DNA from: Koleobacter methoxysyntrophicus
GTDB lineage: Bacteria > Bacillota > Thermosediminibacteria > Koleobacterales > Koleobacteraceae
Length of the DNA: 64,000 nucleotides
Assembly: GCF_017301615.1 (NCBI RefSeq)
Contig: NZ_CP059066.1
Coordinates: 2,336,001 to 2,400,000, forward strand
Direction of reading: 5' to 3'
Shown: positions 27,333 to 37,355 of the stretch, piece by piece
How positions within the stretch are numbered: the first letter of the stretch is position 1
Layout: each line of letters begins with the position of its first letter
The notes under the pieces: generated by a model
What the model saw: the letters and a program-made list of their open reading frames with translations, nothing else
What the model was told of the DNA's origin: nothing
Database searches by the model: none
Made by a program: the position numbers and the translations under genes

Positions 27333-30300
27333 TTGTCAGGGAACCTCAAATTTTCGACAATAATTGAAGAGCGGTTAAGACAATATTCAAGCTGGTATCG
27401 AATTTCAAAAATTCGAATATTCCCCCAAAACCAACTGTGTATAGTATTTCTTCAAACAAAAGAGAAACTGCCAAATGACGATTTAATCTTAATCGAACGC
27501 GAGATAAACAATTTATTAAATATAGGGAATATAAAAATTCAACACTGTATAGCGAACTATTCTATTAATGAGTATCTTGAATCCAACTGGGGAAATATTC
27601 TTAATTTAATATATAAAAAAACACCTTCAATAAATAGCTGGCTTAATAATTTAAAGTGGGAAATTAGAGAAAACACATTGGTAATAAAATTGAGCGATCA
27701 AATAGGAGTTGAAATACTAAATAATAAAAATGTTCCTAATCAGATTAGGGATATTTTATATAATGAAACCGGTAATGAAGTTGTAGTAACTTTGGAAAAG
27801 TCATCAGATTTAGATGAATGTCATGACGACTATTACACCCGGAAAATATATAAAGAAAAGCAATTAGTAGAGGACATACTAAAGCAAAATAACTTATCTT
27901 TGTGTGATGATAAGAAGAAACAGATTTTCAGTGATTCCAGTATCATTTTAGGGAAAGAAATAAAAGAAGAACCTATTAAGTTAGATGAAATTAAAGAAGA
28001 AGGCCAGGAAGTAGTTATACAAGGGCGGATCTTTGATGTTCAATCAAGGCATATTAAAAATAATAATATCTTGATTTTTTTTTCTATAACCGATTTTACC
28101 GGTTCTATTTATATAAAAACATTTGCGAAGGCTACCAATAATACAGCATCCTTAAGCGGATTAAGGGAAGGGATATGGCTGAAAATAAAAGGTCAGGTAG
28201 AATATGATAATTTTCTAAAAGACCTTATTGTTAATCCCACTGATATAAATGTAGTAAATTTTAATATTCGAACAGACAGTAACCCTGAAAAGAGGGTAGA
28301 ATTACATCTTCACACTAATATGAGTGCGATGGATGGGATTAATCCTCCTGAGGCATATATAAAGAGAGCGGCTGAATGGGGACATCCAGCTATAGCTATT
28401 ACCGATCACGGTGTAGTCCAAGCCTTTCCTGATGCTTATTCATACGGCCGAAACTATGGTATAAAGATTATATTCGGTGTTGAGGCTTATATTATGGATG
28501 ATGAAATTGAAATTATAAAAAATCCTAAAGACATTGATATTGCCGCAGAAACCTTTGTAGTTTTTGATATTGAGACAACCGGATTATCTCCTTCAGAAGA
28601 TGAAATCACAGAAATAGGGGCAGTAAAAATAAAAAATGGGAAAGTCATTGGGGAATTTCACACTTTAGTTAATCCCGGAAAACCGATACCGGTTGACATA
28701 ACAAAATTAACAGGGATTACTGATGAAATGGTTAAAGATGCTCCGGGAATAAACACTGTTTTAGCTGAATTCCTTGAATTTGTGGGGGATTCAACGATCG
28801 TAGCTCATAATGCCCAGTTTGATATGGGATTTATATATAATAAATGTGAAGAAAGGGATATTGTAATAAAAAACCCTGTTTTAGATTCATTGTATTTATC
28901 AAGGGTATTATTAAAAGAACTCAAGAACCACAAATTAAATACCATAGCAAACCACTTAAATGTTAGACTTGATAACCATCACAGAGCGGTTGATGATGCT
29001 AAAGCAACGGGAGAAATATTTTGGGAACTCGTAAAAAGGTTAATGGAAAGGGGAATTAAGAATTTAACGGAAATAAATGAGCTCACCGGCGAATTAGGCT
29101 CTCAAAGGTTAAAAACATATCACGCTTTAATTTTAGCAAAAAATCAGAGGGGATTAAAAAATCTTTATAAATTGATTTCACTGTCTCACTTAAATTATTT
29201 TTATAGAAACCCGCGGATTCCCAAAAAGGAATTAGTTGCCCTAAAAGAAGGATTGATTATAGGTTCAGGCTGTCAGGCAGGAGAAATATATCAGGGGATT
29301 TTAAATGGATTAAACCCAGAAGAACTCAAACGAAAATGTAAATTTTATGATTTCCTGGAAATGCAGCCGATAATGAATAATTATTTTCTAGTTAATAAAG
29401 GCCTGGTGAGCGATACCGAAAAATTAAAATCTATTAATAAACAGATTTATGATTTAGGTAAATCTTTAAATATCCCTGTTGTAGCAACAGGGGATGTCCA
29501 TTTTTTGGAGCCGGAAGATGAGGTTTTCCGAAGGGTTTTAATGGCGAGTCAGGGGTATGAAGATGCCGATAACCACTTACCGCTGTACTTTAAGACAACC
29601 GATGAAATGCTAAATGAATTTGAATATCTAGGCCGAGAAGCTGCAAGAGAAATTGTAATACGTAATCCGAGGGCTATATCCGACAGTATAGAAGATATAA
29701 AACCACTTCCAGATGAGCTATTTACTCCAAAAATTGATGGTGCAGAACAAACTATAACGGAGATGACCTATAATAAAGCTAAAGAAATCTATGGTGACCC
29801 ACTTCCCGATATTGTGGAAAAAAGACTTAAAAAAGAATTAGATTCTATTGTTAATAACGGATTTGCAGTAATATACCTTATATCTCATAAACTGGTTAAA
29901 AGGTCTTTAGATGATGGTTATCTTGTTGGGTCCAGGGGATCTGTAGGGTCTTCTTTAGTTGCTACTATGTGTGATATAACAGAGGTTAATCCTTTACCAC
30001 CTCACTATGTATGCCAAAGGTGTAAATACAGCGAGTTTCATTTAGATGAGAAATACGGTACCGGGCCAGACCTCCCTGACAAAAACTGTCCTCGCTGTGG
30101 TGAAGAATTAAGGAAAGATGGATATAATATTCCTTTTGAAGTTTTTATGGGTTTTGAAGGTGACAAGGTGCCTGATATCGATTTGAACTTTTCAGGAGAA
30201 TATCAACCCATAGCTCACAAATATGCAGAAGAACTGTTTGGTGAAAAATATGTTTACAGAGCAGGAACAATAGGTACAATTGCGGAAAGGACGGCCTACG

Positions 30301-31601
30301 GTTTTATTAAAGGATTTATGGAAGAAAAAAAGGTTGTACTTCATAAAGCAGAGATAGATAGACTTGTTAAAGGATGTACAGGAATAAAAAGAACCACAGG
30401 TCAGCATCCGGGAGGGTTAATGGTAGTTCCGAAAGATATGGATATCCATGATTTTACTCCTATACAGTATCCGGCTGATGACAGAAATTCTAATGTAATA
30501 ACAACTCATTTTGATTATCATGCTATAAGCAGTAGATTGCTTAAATTGGATATCCTTGGTCATGATGACCCGACGGTATTGAAAATGCTGCAGGATATAA
30601 CGGGGGTAGACCCGAAAAAAATCCCTTTAGATGATAAAAAAACAATGAAAATCTTTTCTGGGATAGAACCTTTAAATTTGAAAACTAATGACTTAAATAT
30701 CTCTATAGGAACAATAGGGGTTCCAGAGTTTGGAACTAAATTTGTAAGACAGATGCTGGAAGAAACGAAACCTACTACTTTTTCAGAACTTATAAGAATA
30801 AGTGGATTATCTCATGGAACCGACGTATGGTTAAATAATGCTCAGGATTTAATTAAGAATAAGATTGCTACCCTTTCTCAGGTTATTTCAACCAGAGATG
30901 ATATAATGACACATTTGATACATAAGGGGTTACCGCCGAATAAGGCATTTAAAGTTATGGAAAAAGTAAGGAAAGGTAAAGGACTTGATAAGGAAGACGA
31001 AGAATTAATGAAATCAAAGGGGGTTCCTGATTGGTTTATAGGATCTTGTAAAAAAATCAAGTATATGTTTCCGAAAGCTCATGCTGTTGCATATGTTATA
31101 ATGGCATTTAGAATAGCGTATTTCAAGGTATATTTTCCTAAAGCATTCTATGCCACTTATTTTTCCGTTAAAGCTGACGATTTTGATGCAGATATTATCT
31201 TGAAGGGCCCGAGATATATAAAGAATAGAATAGAAGAAATCGAAGCTAAGGGAAATAATATGACACAAAAAGAAAAGAATTTGTTAACGATATTAGAAGT
31301 TGCCTGGGAAATGTATTCAAGAGGATTAACCTTTTTGCCTGTTGATTTATATAAATCGGACGCTGAGAGATTTATTATAATTAAAGACGGTCTAATTCTG
31401 CCTTTCAATTCCTTGCAGGGGGTCGGCAAAACGGCAGCCCATAATATAGTTAAATGTAGAGAAAATGGCAAGTTTATATCTGTTGAAGACCTTAGAAGAC
31501 GAGCAAAATTAACTAAAACCGCTATCGATGTTTTAAGAAGACATGGTTGCCTTGAAGACCTTTTAGAAACCAACCAATTAAATTTCTTAAGTCTTGCATA
31601 G
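27333..31601 (+). CDS. polC: DNA polymerase III alpha subunit, PolC type
   Basis: Replicative polymerase of low-G+C Gram-positives with built-in proofreading. TTG 27333 is preferred (9 nt after AAAGGGGG); TTG 27327 is too close. The roughly 1,422-aa product has an N-terminal domain, an OB fold (about 230-315), a PHP part (HLHTNMSAMDG, AITDHGVVQ) and a DEDD exonuclease (FVVFDIETTGLSPSE). A zinc-like CQRC...CPRCGEE and the polymerase motifs (SRGSVGSSLVATM, PDIDLNFSGEYQ) follow. Length and order are normal. Confidence 0.97.
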   Translation: MSGNLKFSTIIEERLRQYSSWYRISKIRIFPQNQLCIVFLQTKEKLPNDDLILIEREINNLLNIGNIKIQHCIANYSINEYLESNWGNILNLIYKKTPSINSWLNNLKWEIRENTLVIKLSDQIGVEILNNKNVPNQIRDILYNETGNEVVVTLEKSSDLDECHDDYYTRKIYKEKQLVEDILKQNNLSLCDDKKKQIFSDSSIILGKEIKEEPIKLDEIKEEGQEVVIQGRIFDVQSRHIKNNNILIFFSITDFTGSIYIKTFAKATNNTASLSGLREGIWLKIKGQVEYDNFLKDLIVNPTDINVVNFNIRTDSNPEKRVELHLHTNMSAMDGINPPEAYIKRAAEWGHPAIAITDHGVVQAFPDAYSYGRNYGIKIIFGVEAYIMDDEIEIIKNPKDIDIAAETFVVFDIETTGLSPSEDEITEIGAVKIKNGKVIGEFHTLVNPGKPIPVDITKLTGITDEMVKDAPGINTVLAEFLEFVGDSTIVAHNAQFDMGFIYNKCEERDIVIKNPVLDSLYLSRVLLKELKNHKLNTIANHLNVRLDNHHRAVDDAKATGEIFWELVKRLMERGIKNLTEINELTGELGSQRLKTYHALILAKNQRGLKNLYKLISLSHLNYFYRNPRIPKKELVALKEGLIIGSGCQAGEIYQGILNGLNPEELKRKCKFYDFLEMQPIMNNYFLVNKGLVSDTEKLKSINKQIYDLGKSLNIPVVATGDVHFLEPEDEVFRRVLMASQGYEDADNHLPLYFKTTDEMLNEFEYLGREAAREIVIRNPRAISDSIEDIKPLPDELFTPKIDGAEQTITEMTYNKAKEIYGDPLPDIVEKRLKKELDSIVNNGFAVIYLISHKLVKRSLDDGYLVGSRGSVGSSLVATMCDITEVNPLPPHYVCQRCKYSEFHLDEKYGTGPDLPDKNCPRCGEELRKDGYNIPFEVFMGFEGDKVPDIDLNFSGEYQPIAHKYAEELFGEKYVYRAGTIGTIAERTAYGFIKGFMEEKKVVLHKAEIDRLVKGCTGIKRTTGQHPGGLMVVPKDMDIHDFTPIQYPADDRNSNVITTHFDYHAISSRLLKLDILGHDDPTVLKMLQDITGVDPKKIPLDDKKTMKIFSGIEPLNLKTNDLNISIGTIGVPEFGTKFVRQMLEETKPTTFSELIRISGLSHGTDVWLNNAQDLIKNKIATLSQVISTRDDIMTHLIHKGLPPNKAFKVMEKVRKGKGLDKEDEELMKSKGVPDWFIGSCKKIKYMFPKAHAVAYVIMAFRIAYFKVYFPKAFYATYFSVKADDFDADIILKGPRYIKNRIEEIEAKGNNMTQKEKNLLTILEVAWEMYSRGLTFLPVDLYKSDAERFIIIKDGLILPFNSLQGVGKTAAHNIVKCRENGKFISVEDLRRRAKLTKTAIDVLRRHGCLEDLLETNQLNFLSLA

Positions 31602-31622
31602 TAAAAATTGATGTGGTATAAT
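31594..31622 (+). promoter_or_regulatory. Promoter P1 of the rimP-nusA operon
   Basis: TTGCAT (31594-31599) overlaps the end of polC; 17-nt spacer; TATAAT (31617-31622). Transcripts would run through the hairpin at 31666-31683. Confidence 0.75.
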
Positions 31623-31665
31623 AATAACGTGCGATCTAATAATATTTATCTGTTTGTCCGAAAAA

Positions 31666-31686
31666 GAGTGGGTGATCCCACTCTTT
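31666..31686 (+). terminator. Leader hairpin between two promoters of the rimP-nusA operon
   Basis: GAGTGGG (31666-31672), loop TGAT, CCCACTC (31677-31683), followed by only three Ts. It may act as a weak attenuator or RNA processing site for P1 transcripts. Confidence 0.55.
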
Positions 31687-31697
31687 CATGTTATTAC

Positions 31698-31725
31698 TTG
31701 GTATTATATTTATGATTTGTATAAT
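31698..31725 (+). promoter_or_regulatory. Promoter P2 of the rimP-nusA operon
   Basis: TTGGTA (31698-31703), 16-nt spacer, TATAAT (31720-31725). It lies downstream of the leader hairpin, so its transcripts escape it. Confidence 0.6.
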
Positions 31726-31784
31726 ACCGCTGGTTAAAAGGGTAGAACTAAAATGTACGATTGTTTTTTAGGAGGATTAAAGGT

Positions 31785-32252
31785 ATGAGTAAGAAAAAAA
31801 GAATTATTAAAAAAGTTGAAGAAATATCCCTTCCCATTTTACAACAACTAAATTTCGAACTAGTAGATATTGAGTTCGAAAAACAAGGCAGTAATTGGTA
31901 CCTCAGAATTTTTATTGACAAACCTGAGGGCATAACAATTGATGATTGTCAGTTGGTAAGCGAGAAGATCGGTAAATGTTTAGATGACATTGATCCTATA
32001 GAACAGAGTTATTTTTTAGAGGTATCTTCTCCAGGGCTTGATAGACCGTTAAAGAAAGATAAGGATCTAAAGAAACATTTAGGAGATATGGTGGAAGTCA
32101 AAACATATAAACCAGTTGATGGGATCAAGAACTTTAAAGGGATCTTAAAAGACTTTAGCGATAAAAGTGTTTTTATTGAAACAGAGGAAGGTAAAATTAC
32201 AGAAATCGACAGGGCCCTAATATCTACAATAAGATTAGCTATTAGTTTCTAA
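31785..32252 (+). CDS. rimP: Ribosome maturation factor RimP
   Basis: Assists 30S assembly. ATG 31785 (155 aa) follows AGGAGG; the upstream in-frame start is unsupported. Recognised by LELVDIEFEKQGSNWYLRI-like N-domain blocks, IDDCQLVSEKI, YFLEVSSPGLDRPL and a C-terminal Sm-like domain. First gene of the operon with nusA, ylxR, ylxQ and infB. Confidence 0.95.
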   Translation: MSKKKRIIKKVEEISLPILQQLNFELVDIEFEKQGSNWYLRIFIDKPEGITIDDCQLVSEKIGKCLDDIDPIEQSYFLEVSSPGLDRPLKKDKDLKKHLGDMVEVKTYKPVDGIKNFKGILKDFSDKSVFIETEEGKITEIDRALISTIRLAISF

Positions 32253-32277
32253 AAGCTTTATTGAAAGGAGGTCAACC

Positions 32278-33315
32278 ATGAACATAGAATTTATTGAAGC
32301 TATTGAACAAATTGGTAAAGAAAAAGGTATATCTAAGGAAATTTTGATAGAAGCCATTGAAGCTGCTTTGATTTCTGCTTATAAAAAGAATTTTGGGACT
32401 GCCCAAAATGTAAAAGTTTATATAGAACGGGACACCGGCGAAGTCAAGGTTTTTGCTCAAAAAAGTGTTGTTGAAAATGTTGAAAATGAGCTTTTAGAAA
32501 TTAGCGTTGAAGAGGCAAAGAAATATAATCCCAGATATCAACAGGGGGATATTTTAGAAATTGAGGTGACACCTAAAAAGTTTGGACGTATTGCAGCTCA
32601 AACAGCGAAACAGGTAGTAGTGCAGCGGATAAAGGAGGCAGAGCGTAATGTTATTTACGATGAGTTTTCCGGGAGAGAAAGTGATATAGTTACAGGGGTT
32701 ATTCAAAGAATTGATAAAAAAAATGTATACATTGATTTGGGTCGGGTAGAAGCTATATTAATGCCGACGGAACAGACACCGAATGAGGAGTATATCCAGG
32801 GAAACAGGATAAAAACCTATATTTTGGAGGTTAAAAAGACAACAAAAGGACCACAAATCTTTGTATCAAGGACTCATCCAGGACTAGTAAAAAGGCTTTT
32901 TGAACTAGAAGTTCCTGAGATCCATGATGGAATAGTAGAGATAAAAGGGATAGCTAGAGAAGCTGGTTCGAGAACGAAAATTGCTGTCCATTCAAGGGAT
33001 GAAAATGTGGATCCCGTTGGATCTTGTGTTGGACCAAAAGGAGCTCGAGTTCAAGCTGTTGTTGATGAATTAAATGGGGAAAAAATTGATATTATAAAAT
33101 GGAGTAAAGACCCTGCTCAGTTTATTGCAAATTCCCTCAGTCCTGCAAAAGTAACTTCGGTAAATGTCAATGAATCAGAGAAAATAGCAAATGTAGTTGT
33201 AGAAGATTATCAACTATCTCTTGCTATAGGGAAAGAAGGTCAAAACGCCAGATTAGCAGCTAAATTAACGGGTTGGAAGATAGATATAAAGAGTAAATCT
33301 AAGATAGAGGGTTGA
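32278..33315 (+). CDS. nusA: Transcription termination/antitermination factor NusA
   Basis: RNA polymerase-binding factor affecting pausing and termination. The 345-aa product has an N-terminal RNAP-binding domain (1-125), an S1 domain (about 135-200), KH1 and KH2 (VGSCVGPKGARVQAVVDEL; LAIGKEGQNARLAAKLTGW). It lacks the acidic repeats of E. coli NusA, as in other Gram-positives. Strong AAAGGAGG before the ATG. Confidence 0.97.
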   Translation: MNIEFIEAIEQIGKEKGISKEILIEAIEAALISAYKKNFGTAQNVKVYIERDTGEVKVFAQKSVVENVENELLEISVEEAKKYNPRYQQGDILEIEVTPKKFGRIAAQTAKQVVVQRIKEAERNVIYDEFSGRESDIVTGVIQRIDKKNVYIDLGRVEAILMPTEQTPNEEYIQGNRIKTYILEVKKTTKGPQIFVSRTHPGLVKRLFELEVPEIHDGIVEIKGIAREAGSRTKIAVHSRDENVDPVGSCVGPKGARVQAVVDELNGEKIDIIKWSKDPAQFIANSLSPAKVTSVNVNESEKIANVVVEDYQLSLAIGKEGQNARLAAKLTGWKIDIKSKSKIEG

Positions 33316-33358
33316 TTACTGATAAACATCATATCAGCAGTGAAAGGGGGAATGCATA

Positions 33359-33631
33359 ATGAAGAAAAAGAAAATACCTATGAGAATGTGTGTTGGATGT
33401 AAGAATACAAAAGCCAAGAAGGAATTAATACGTATTGTAAGAACACCTGATGATAAACTTGAAATAGATAAAACGGGCAAAAAATCCGGAAGAGGGGCAT
33501 ACATCTGCCCGACGCAAGATTGTCTCGAGAAGGCTCTGAAGAACAAAGGCTTGGAAAAATCTTTAAATAGGTCAATAGATGATGAGATAACTGAACAGTT
33601 GAAAAAAGAGTTAATGGAGCAAGAAGAGTAG
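33359..33631 (+). CDS. ylxR: YlxR/RnpM family RNA-binding protein (DUF448)
   Basis: The 90-aa product has the YlxR signature PMRMCVGCKNTKAKKELIRIVR and GRGAYICP...CLEKALK. Members bind RNA, and in Bacillus one has been tied to RNase P control. It sits in the standard nusA-ylxR-ylxQ-infB order and abuts ylxQ. Confidence 0.93.
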   Translation: MKKKKIPMRMCVGCKNTKAKKELIRIVRTPDDKLEIDKTGKKSGRGAYICPTQDCLEKALKNKGLEKSLNRSIDDEITEQLKKELMEQEE

Positions 33632-33952
33632 ATGAATAATATGAAGAATATTTATTCTCTTTTAGGAATTTCACAAAAAGCCGGCAAAGTTGTTTCTGGT
33701 GAAACCAAAACTGAATGGGCTGTAAGAAGAGGTAAGGTTAATCTTGTAATTATTGCAGCTGATTCATCTGAAAACACCATAAAAAAATTTATAACCCTCT
33801 GCCAAAACTACAATGTAGAGTATAGAGTTTTCGGCGAAAAGGACAAAATTGGGCACAGTATTGGGAAAAATAGAAGGGCGGTTATTGCGATTAGTGACCC
33901 TAATCTAACTAAGGTTATTATTGCTAAAATTGATTCTAAGCAATTTTGCTAA
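33632..33952 (+). CDS. ylxQ: L7Ae-family ribosomal protein YlxQ
   Basis: Kink-turn RNA-binding protein of the L7Ae/L30e fold. The 106-aa product has [29 protein letters not shown] and an [13 protein letters not shown] tail. The ATG abuts the ylxR stop; a second in-frame ATG at 33641 is possible. Confidence 0.9.
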   Translation: MNNMKNIYSLLGISQKAGKVVSGETKTEWAVRRGKVNLVIIAADSSENTIKKFITLCQNYNVEYRVFGEKDKIGHSIGKNRRAVIAISDPNLTKVIIAKIDSKQFC

Positions 33953-33969
33953 TTTTGGGGGTGAGTATA

Positions 33970-36000
33970 TTGGGTAAAATTCGAGTATATGAGTTGGCTA
34001 AGAAATTAGGAGTATCAAGTAAGAAATTAATAGAAGTATTAGAAGATTTAAATGTTGAAATAAGGAATCATATGAGCACTCTGGATGATGAAACTGCTGA
34101 ATTGATTTATGAAATGCTTTCAGAAGAAAAAAAGGTAAGAAATAAGGATGATATAAAAAAAACTAAGGAATATAAAACTCAAGAAGAGATAAGGGTAGAG
34201 AATAAAATAAAAGACAAAAATAAAAAAGGAGATAAAAGGATAATTATACCCGACAAAATCAGTATAAAGGATTTAGGCGAAAAAATTAATATCGAGCCAT
34301 CCAAAATTATTAAAGAATTGTTTGAAGAAGGTATTATAGCAACGATAAATCAGCAGATAAGCAAGAAAGACGCTTCAAGAATCGCCAAAAAATATGGATT
34401 TGAAGTAGTCTTGCAGGATGATAAAGAAATTGATAATACTATTGACACTATAGATATTAATGACATCGAAGATCAGGAACAGGAAGAAAACTTTGTAAAT
34501 AGACCTCCTATCGTTACGGTAATGGGACATGTAGACCATGGAAAAACATCTTTATTAGATGCCATAAGGAAAGCAAATGTGACAGCTAGTGAAGCGGGGG
34601 GAATAACACAGCATATAGGGGCGTACCAGGTAACAATAAATGGTAAAAAAATTGTTTTCTTAGATACCCCTGGTCATGAAGCATTTACCGAAATGAGAGC
34701 AAGAGGGGCTAAGGTTACCGATGTAGCTGTTCTCGTTGTAGCTGCTGATGATGGGGTAATGCCCCAGACTATAGAGGCTATTAACCATGCGAAAGCTGCA
34801 AATATCCCTATAATAGTTGCTATCAATAAGATAGATAAACCGAATGCTAATCCAGATAGAGTTAAACAACAGTTATCTGAATACGGTTTGATCCCCGAAG
34901 ACTGGGGGGGGGATACCGTATGTGTTCCTGTCTCAGCTATCAATAAAAAGGGTATAAATACGTTGTTAGAAATGATATTATTAGTTGCCGAGATGTGTGA
35001 ATTAAAAGCCAATCCCAAAACTAATGCAGTCGGTACTATTATAGAAGCCAAACTGGACAAAGGGAGAGGGCCCGTGGCTACCGTAATTGTGCAAAAAGGC
35101 ACCCTTTATATTGGTGATGCTATTGTGGCGGGTACTGCTTATGGAAGAGTAAGGGCAATGATAGATGATAAGGGAAAGAGGTTAAAAGAAGCCGGGCCTT
35201 CTGTTCCGGTTGAAGTTCTGGGACTATCTGATGTTCCAAATGCAGGAGATTTATTGTATACGGTAAAGGACGAAAAGCTGGCAAGACAAATTGCGGAAAA
35301 ACGAAAAGAAAAACAGAAAGAAAGTGAATTAAAGCAGGCAAACCAAAAAGTTACTTTAGACAAATTATTCCAAAAAATCCAGAAGGGGGAAGTAAAGGAA
35401 CTTAATATCATAATTAAAGGAGATGTACAAGGTTCTGTGGAAGCATTAATCCGCGCATTGGAGAAATTAAGTTATGATAAAGTTAAAGTTAAAGTTATAC
35501 ACGGGGCAGTGGGTTCTGTAACTGAGAGTGATGTTATGCTGGCTTCTGCTTCTAATGCTATAATTATAGGTTTCAATGTTCGGCCTGAACCAAATGCGAA
35601 AAAAATAGCCGAGAAAGAGAAGGTTGATATAAGGACATATAGGGTTATATATAATGTTATTGATGATATAGAATTAGCAATGAAAGGAATGTTAGAACCT
35701 TCTTTCCGTGAAGCGGTTATCGGAAGAGCTGAAGTTAGGGCTACATTTAAAGTTCCGGGTGTGGGAATTGTAGCCGGCTGCTATGTTCTTGAAGGGCAAA
35801 TAACTAGAAATTCTTTGATAAGGGTTATAAGGGATGGCATTATTGTCTATGAAGGCAAGCTGGATTCTTTAAAAAGATTTAAGGACGATGTTAAGGAAGT
35901 GAATGAAGGATATGAATGTGGTATAGGTCTTGAAAAATTTAATGATATTAAGGAAGGAGATATATTAGAAGCTGTTATTACTGAAAAAGTAACCAAATAG
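33970..36000 (+). CDS. infB: Translation initiation factor IF-2
   Basis: GTPase that brings initiator tRNA to the 30S subunit. TTG 33970 (676 aa) follows GGGGTGAG and gives the canonical start [17 protein letters not shown]. It has two IF2_N modules, a short lysine-rich linker and a G domain with [21 protein letters not shown] and NKIDK. Beta-barrel, IF2 domain 3 and C2 domains follow. The N-terminal region is short, as in other Clostridia. Confidence 0.97.
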   Translation: MGKIRVYELAKKLGVSSKKLIEVLEDLNVEIRNHMSTLDDETAELIYEMLSEEKKVRNKDDIKKTKEYKTQEEIRVENKIKDKNKKGDKRIIIPDKISIKDLGEKINIEPSKIIKELFEEGIIATINQQISKKDASRIAKKYGFEVVLQDDKEIDNTIDTIDINDIEDQEQEENFVNRPPIVTVMGHVDHGKTSLLDAIRKANVTASEAGGITQHIGAYQVTINGKKIVFLDTPGHEAFTEMRARGAKVTDVAVLVVAADDGVMPQTIEAINHAKAANIPIIVAINKIDKPNANPDRVKQQLSEYGLIPEDWGGDTVCVPVSAINKKGINTLLEMILLVAEMCELKANPKTNAVGTIIEAKLDKGRGPVATVIVQKGTLYIGDAIVAGTAYGRVRAMIDDKGKRLKEAGPSVPVEVLGLSDVPNAGDLLYTVKDEKLARQIAEKRKEKQKESELKQANQKVTLDKLFQKIQKGEVKELNIIIKGDVQGSVEALIRALEKLSYDKVKVKVIHGAVGSVTESDVMLASASNAIIIGFNVRPEPNAKKIAEKEKVDIRTYRVIYNVIDDIELAMKGMLEPSFREAVIGRAEVRATFKVPGVGIVAGCYVLEGQITRNSLIRVIRDGIIVYEGKLDSLKRFKDDVKEVNEGYECGIGLEKFNDIKEGDILEAVITEKVTK

Positions 36001-36032
36001 ATTCAGGTTATGAGGTGAACGGGGGTGAATTT

Positions 36033-36398
36033 ATGGCTTATCATAGAACACAGAGAGTTGCAGAAGAGATGAAAAAAGAAATAAGTAATATAATTATAAA
36101 CGAAATAAAGGACCCGAGAATAAGCGGGTTAATAACGATAACAAGTGTGGATATTTCCGATGACCTCCGCCATGCCAAGGTTTTTGTCAGTATTTATGGT
36201 GAAAAAGAGAAAAAGATGAAAACTATTGAAGGGTTAAAAAATGCAACAGGTTTTATTAGAAGGGAAGTTGGGAATAGGATAAGGCTTCGTTATACTCCCG
36301 AAATAGTATTTAAGCTGGATGAATCTATAGAGCATGGAGTAAATATTGCAAAGCTTTTAAAGGAAGTAGGGACACAGGATGATAAAGGAGAAAAATGA
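36033..36398 (+). CDS. rbfA: Ribosome-binding factor A
   Basis: KH-fold assembly factor for the 30S subunit. ATG 36033 (121 aa) follows CGGGGGTGA. Seen are HRTQRVAEEMKKEISNII, DPRISGLITITSVDIS and RLRYTPEIVFKLDESIEHG. It overlaps nrnA by 20 nt. Confidence 0.95.
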   Translation: MAYHRTQRVAEEMKKEISNIIINEIKDPRISGLITITSVDISDDLRHAKVFVSIYGEKEKKMKTIEGLKNATGFIRREVGNRIRLRYTPEIVFKLDESIEHGVNIAKLLKEVGTQDDKGEK

Positions 36399-37338
36399 TA
36401 TTGAGGAAATTTTGAATAAAACAAAATCCTTTCTTGTTGTATCTCATGATATGCCAGACGGCGATGCTATAGGTTCAGTATTGGCTGTAGGAAAAGCTCT
36501 TGAAAATTTGAATAAAGATGTAATCTTATTTATCGGGGACGAGATTCCCGATAAATATCATTTTATGTATGGAAGTGATAAAATAATAACTGATGGAGAA
36601 ATTAGCTATATACCCCCTGTTTTATTTGTTCTTGACTGTGGTGATTTGAGCAGAGTAAAATTAAAAAAGGAATTTTTTTCTAAAAAAACTATAGTAAATA
36701 TAGATCATCATTTGAGTAATAGCTATTTTGGTGATATTAATATAATTGATATTAATGCCTGTGCTACTGGGGAAATTATCTTTAAGCTTTTTAAAGAATT
36801 AAATATAGAAATTGATTTAGATATAGCAACCGCTATATATACAGCCATATTAACGGATACTGGAAGTTTCAGATTTTCTAATTCTACTCCAGACAGCCAT
36901 TTAATTGCTGCAGAGTTAATAAAGTCTGGTGTAAAACCTGAAAAGATTTCCAGGGAAATATATGAAAAAAGATCTATTGAAGGTTTAAAAATATTGAGCA
37001 AAGCGCTAGAATGTTTGAAAGTCAGTAAATGTGGCAATTATGCATGGACTTTTATTACAAAAGAAATGTTGGCTGAAACAGGGGCAGTAGAATCAGATTT
37101 AGAAGGTATAATAAATTATGTTAGAGAAATAAAAGGAGTTGAAATTGGAATTTTGTTTAAACAGGTTTCAGACTCAGTGGTTAAAGTCGGTTTTAGGTCA
37201 AATGAATGGGTTGATGTTAGACAATTGGCTGTGAAGTTTTCGGGAGGAGGCCATAAAAGGGCATCAGGTTGTTTGATCAGAGGAAAGCTAGGGGATGTTA
37301 TTAACCTCGTATTAAAAGAAGTAGAAAAGTACTTTTAA
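36379..37338 (+). CDS. nrnA: DHH-family oligoribonuclease/pAp phosphatase NrnA
   Basis: Degrades short oligonucleotides (including pGpG from c-di-GMP turnover) and pAp. The 319-aa product shows HDMPDGDAIGS, LDCGD, the DHH motif in NIDHHLSN, and the C-terminal DHHA1 motif GGGHKRASGC. Start ATG 36379 lies within the rbfA end. The pGpG role of the family links loosely to the PilZ protein in this window. Confidence 0.93.
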   Translation: MIKEKNDIEEILNKTKSFLVVSHDMPDGDAIGSVLAVGKALENLNKDVILFIGDEIPDKYHFMYGSDKIITDGEISYIPPVLFVLDCGDLSRVKLKKEFFSKKTIVNIDHHLSNSYFGDINIIDINACATGEIIFKLFKELNIEIDLDIATAIYTAILTDTGSFRFSNSTPDSHLIAAELIKSGVKPEKISREIYEKRSIEGLKILSKALECLKVSKCGNYAWTFITKEMLAETGAVESDLEGIINYVREIKGVEIGILFKQVSDSVVKVGFRSNEWVDVRQLAVKFSGGGHKRASGCLIRGKLGDVINLVLKEVEKYF

Positions 37339-37355
37339 GATGGGTGTGGGGCTTT

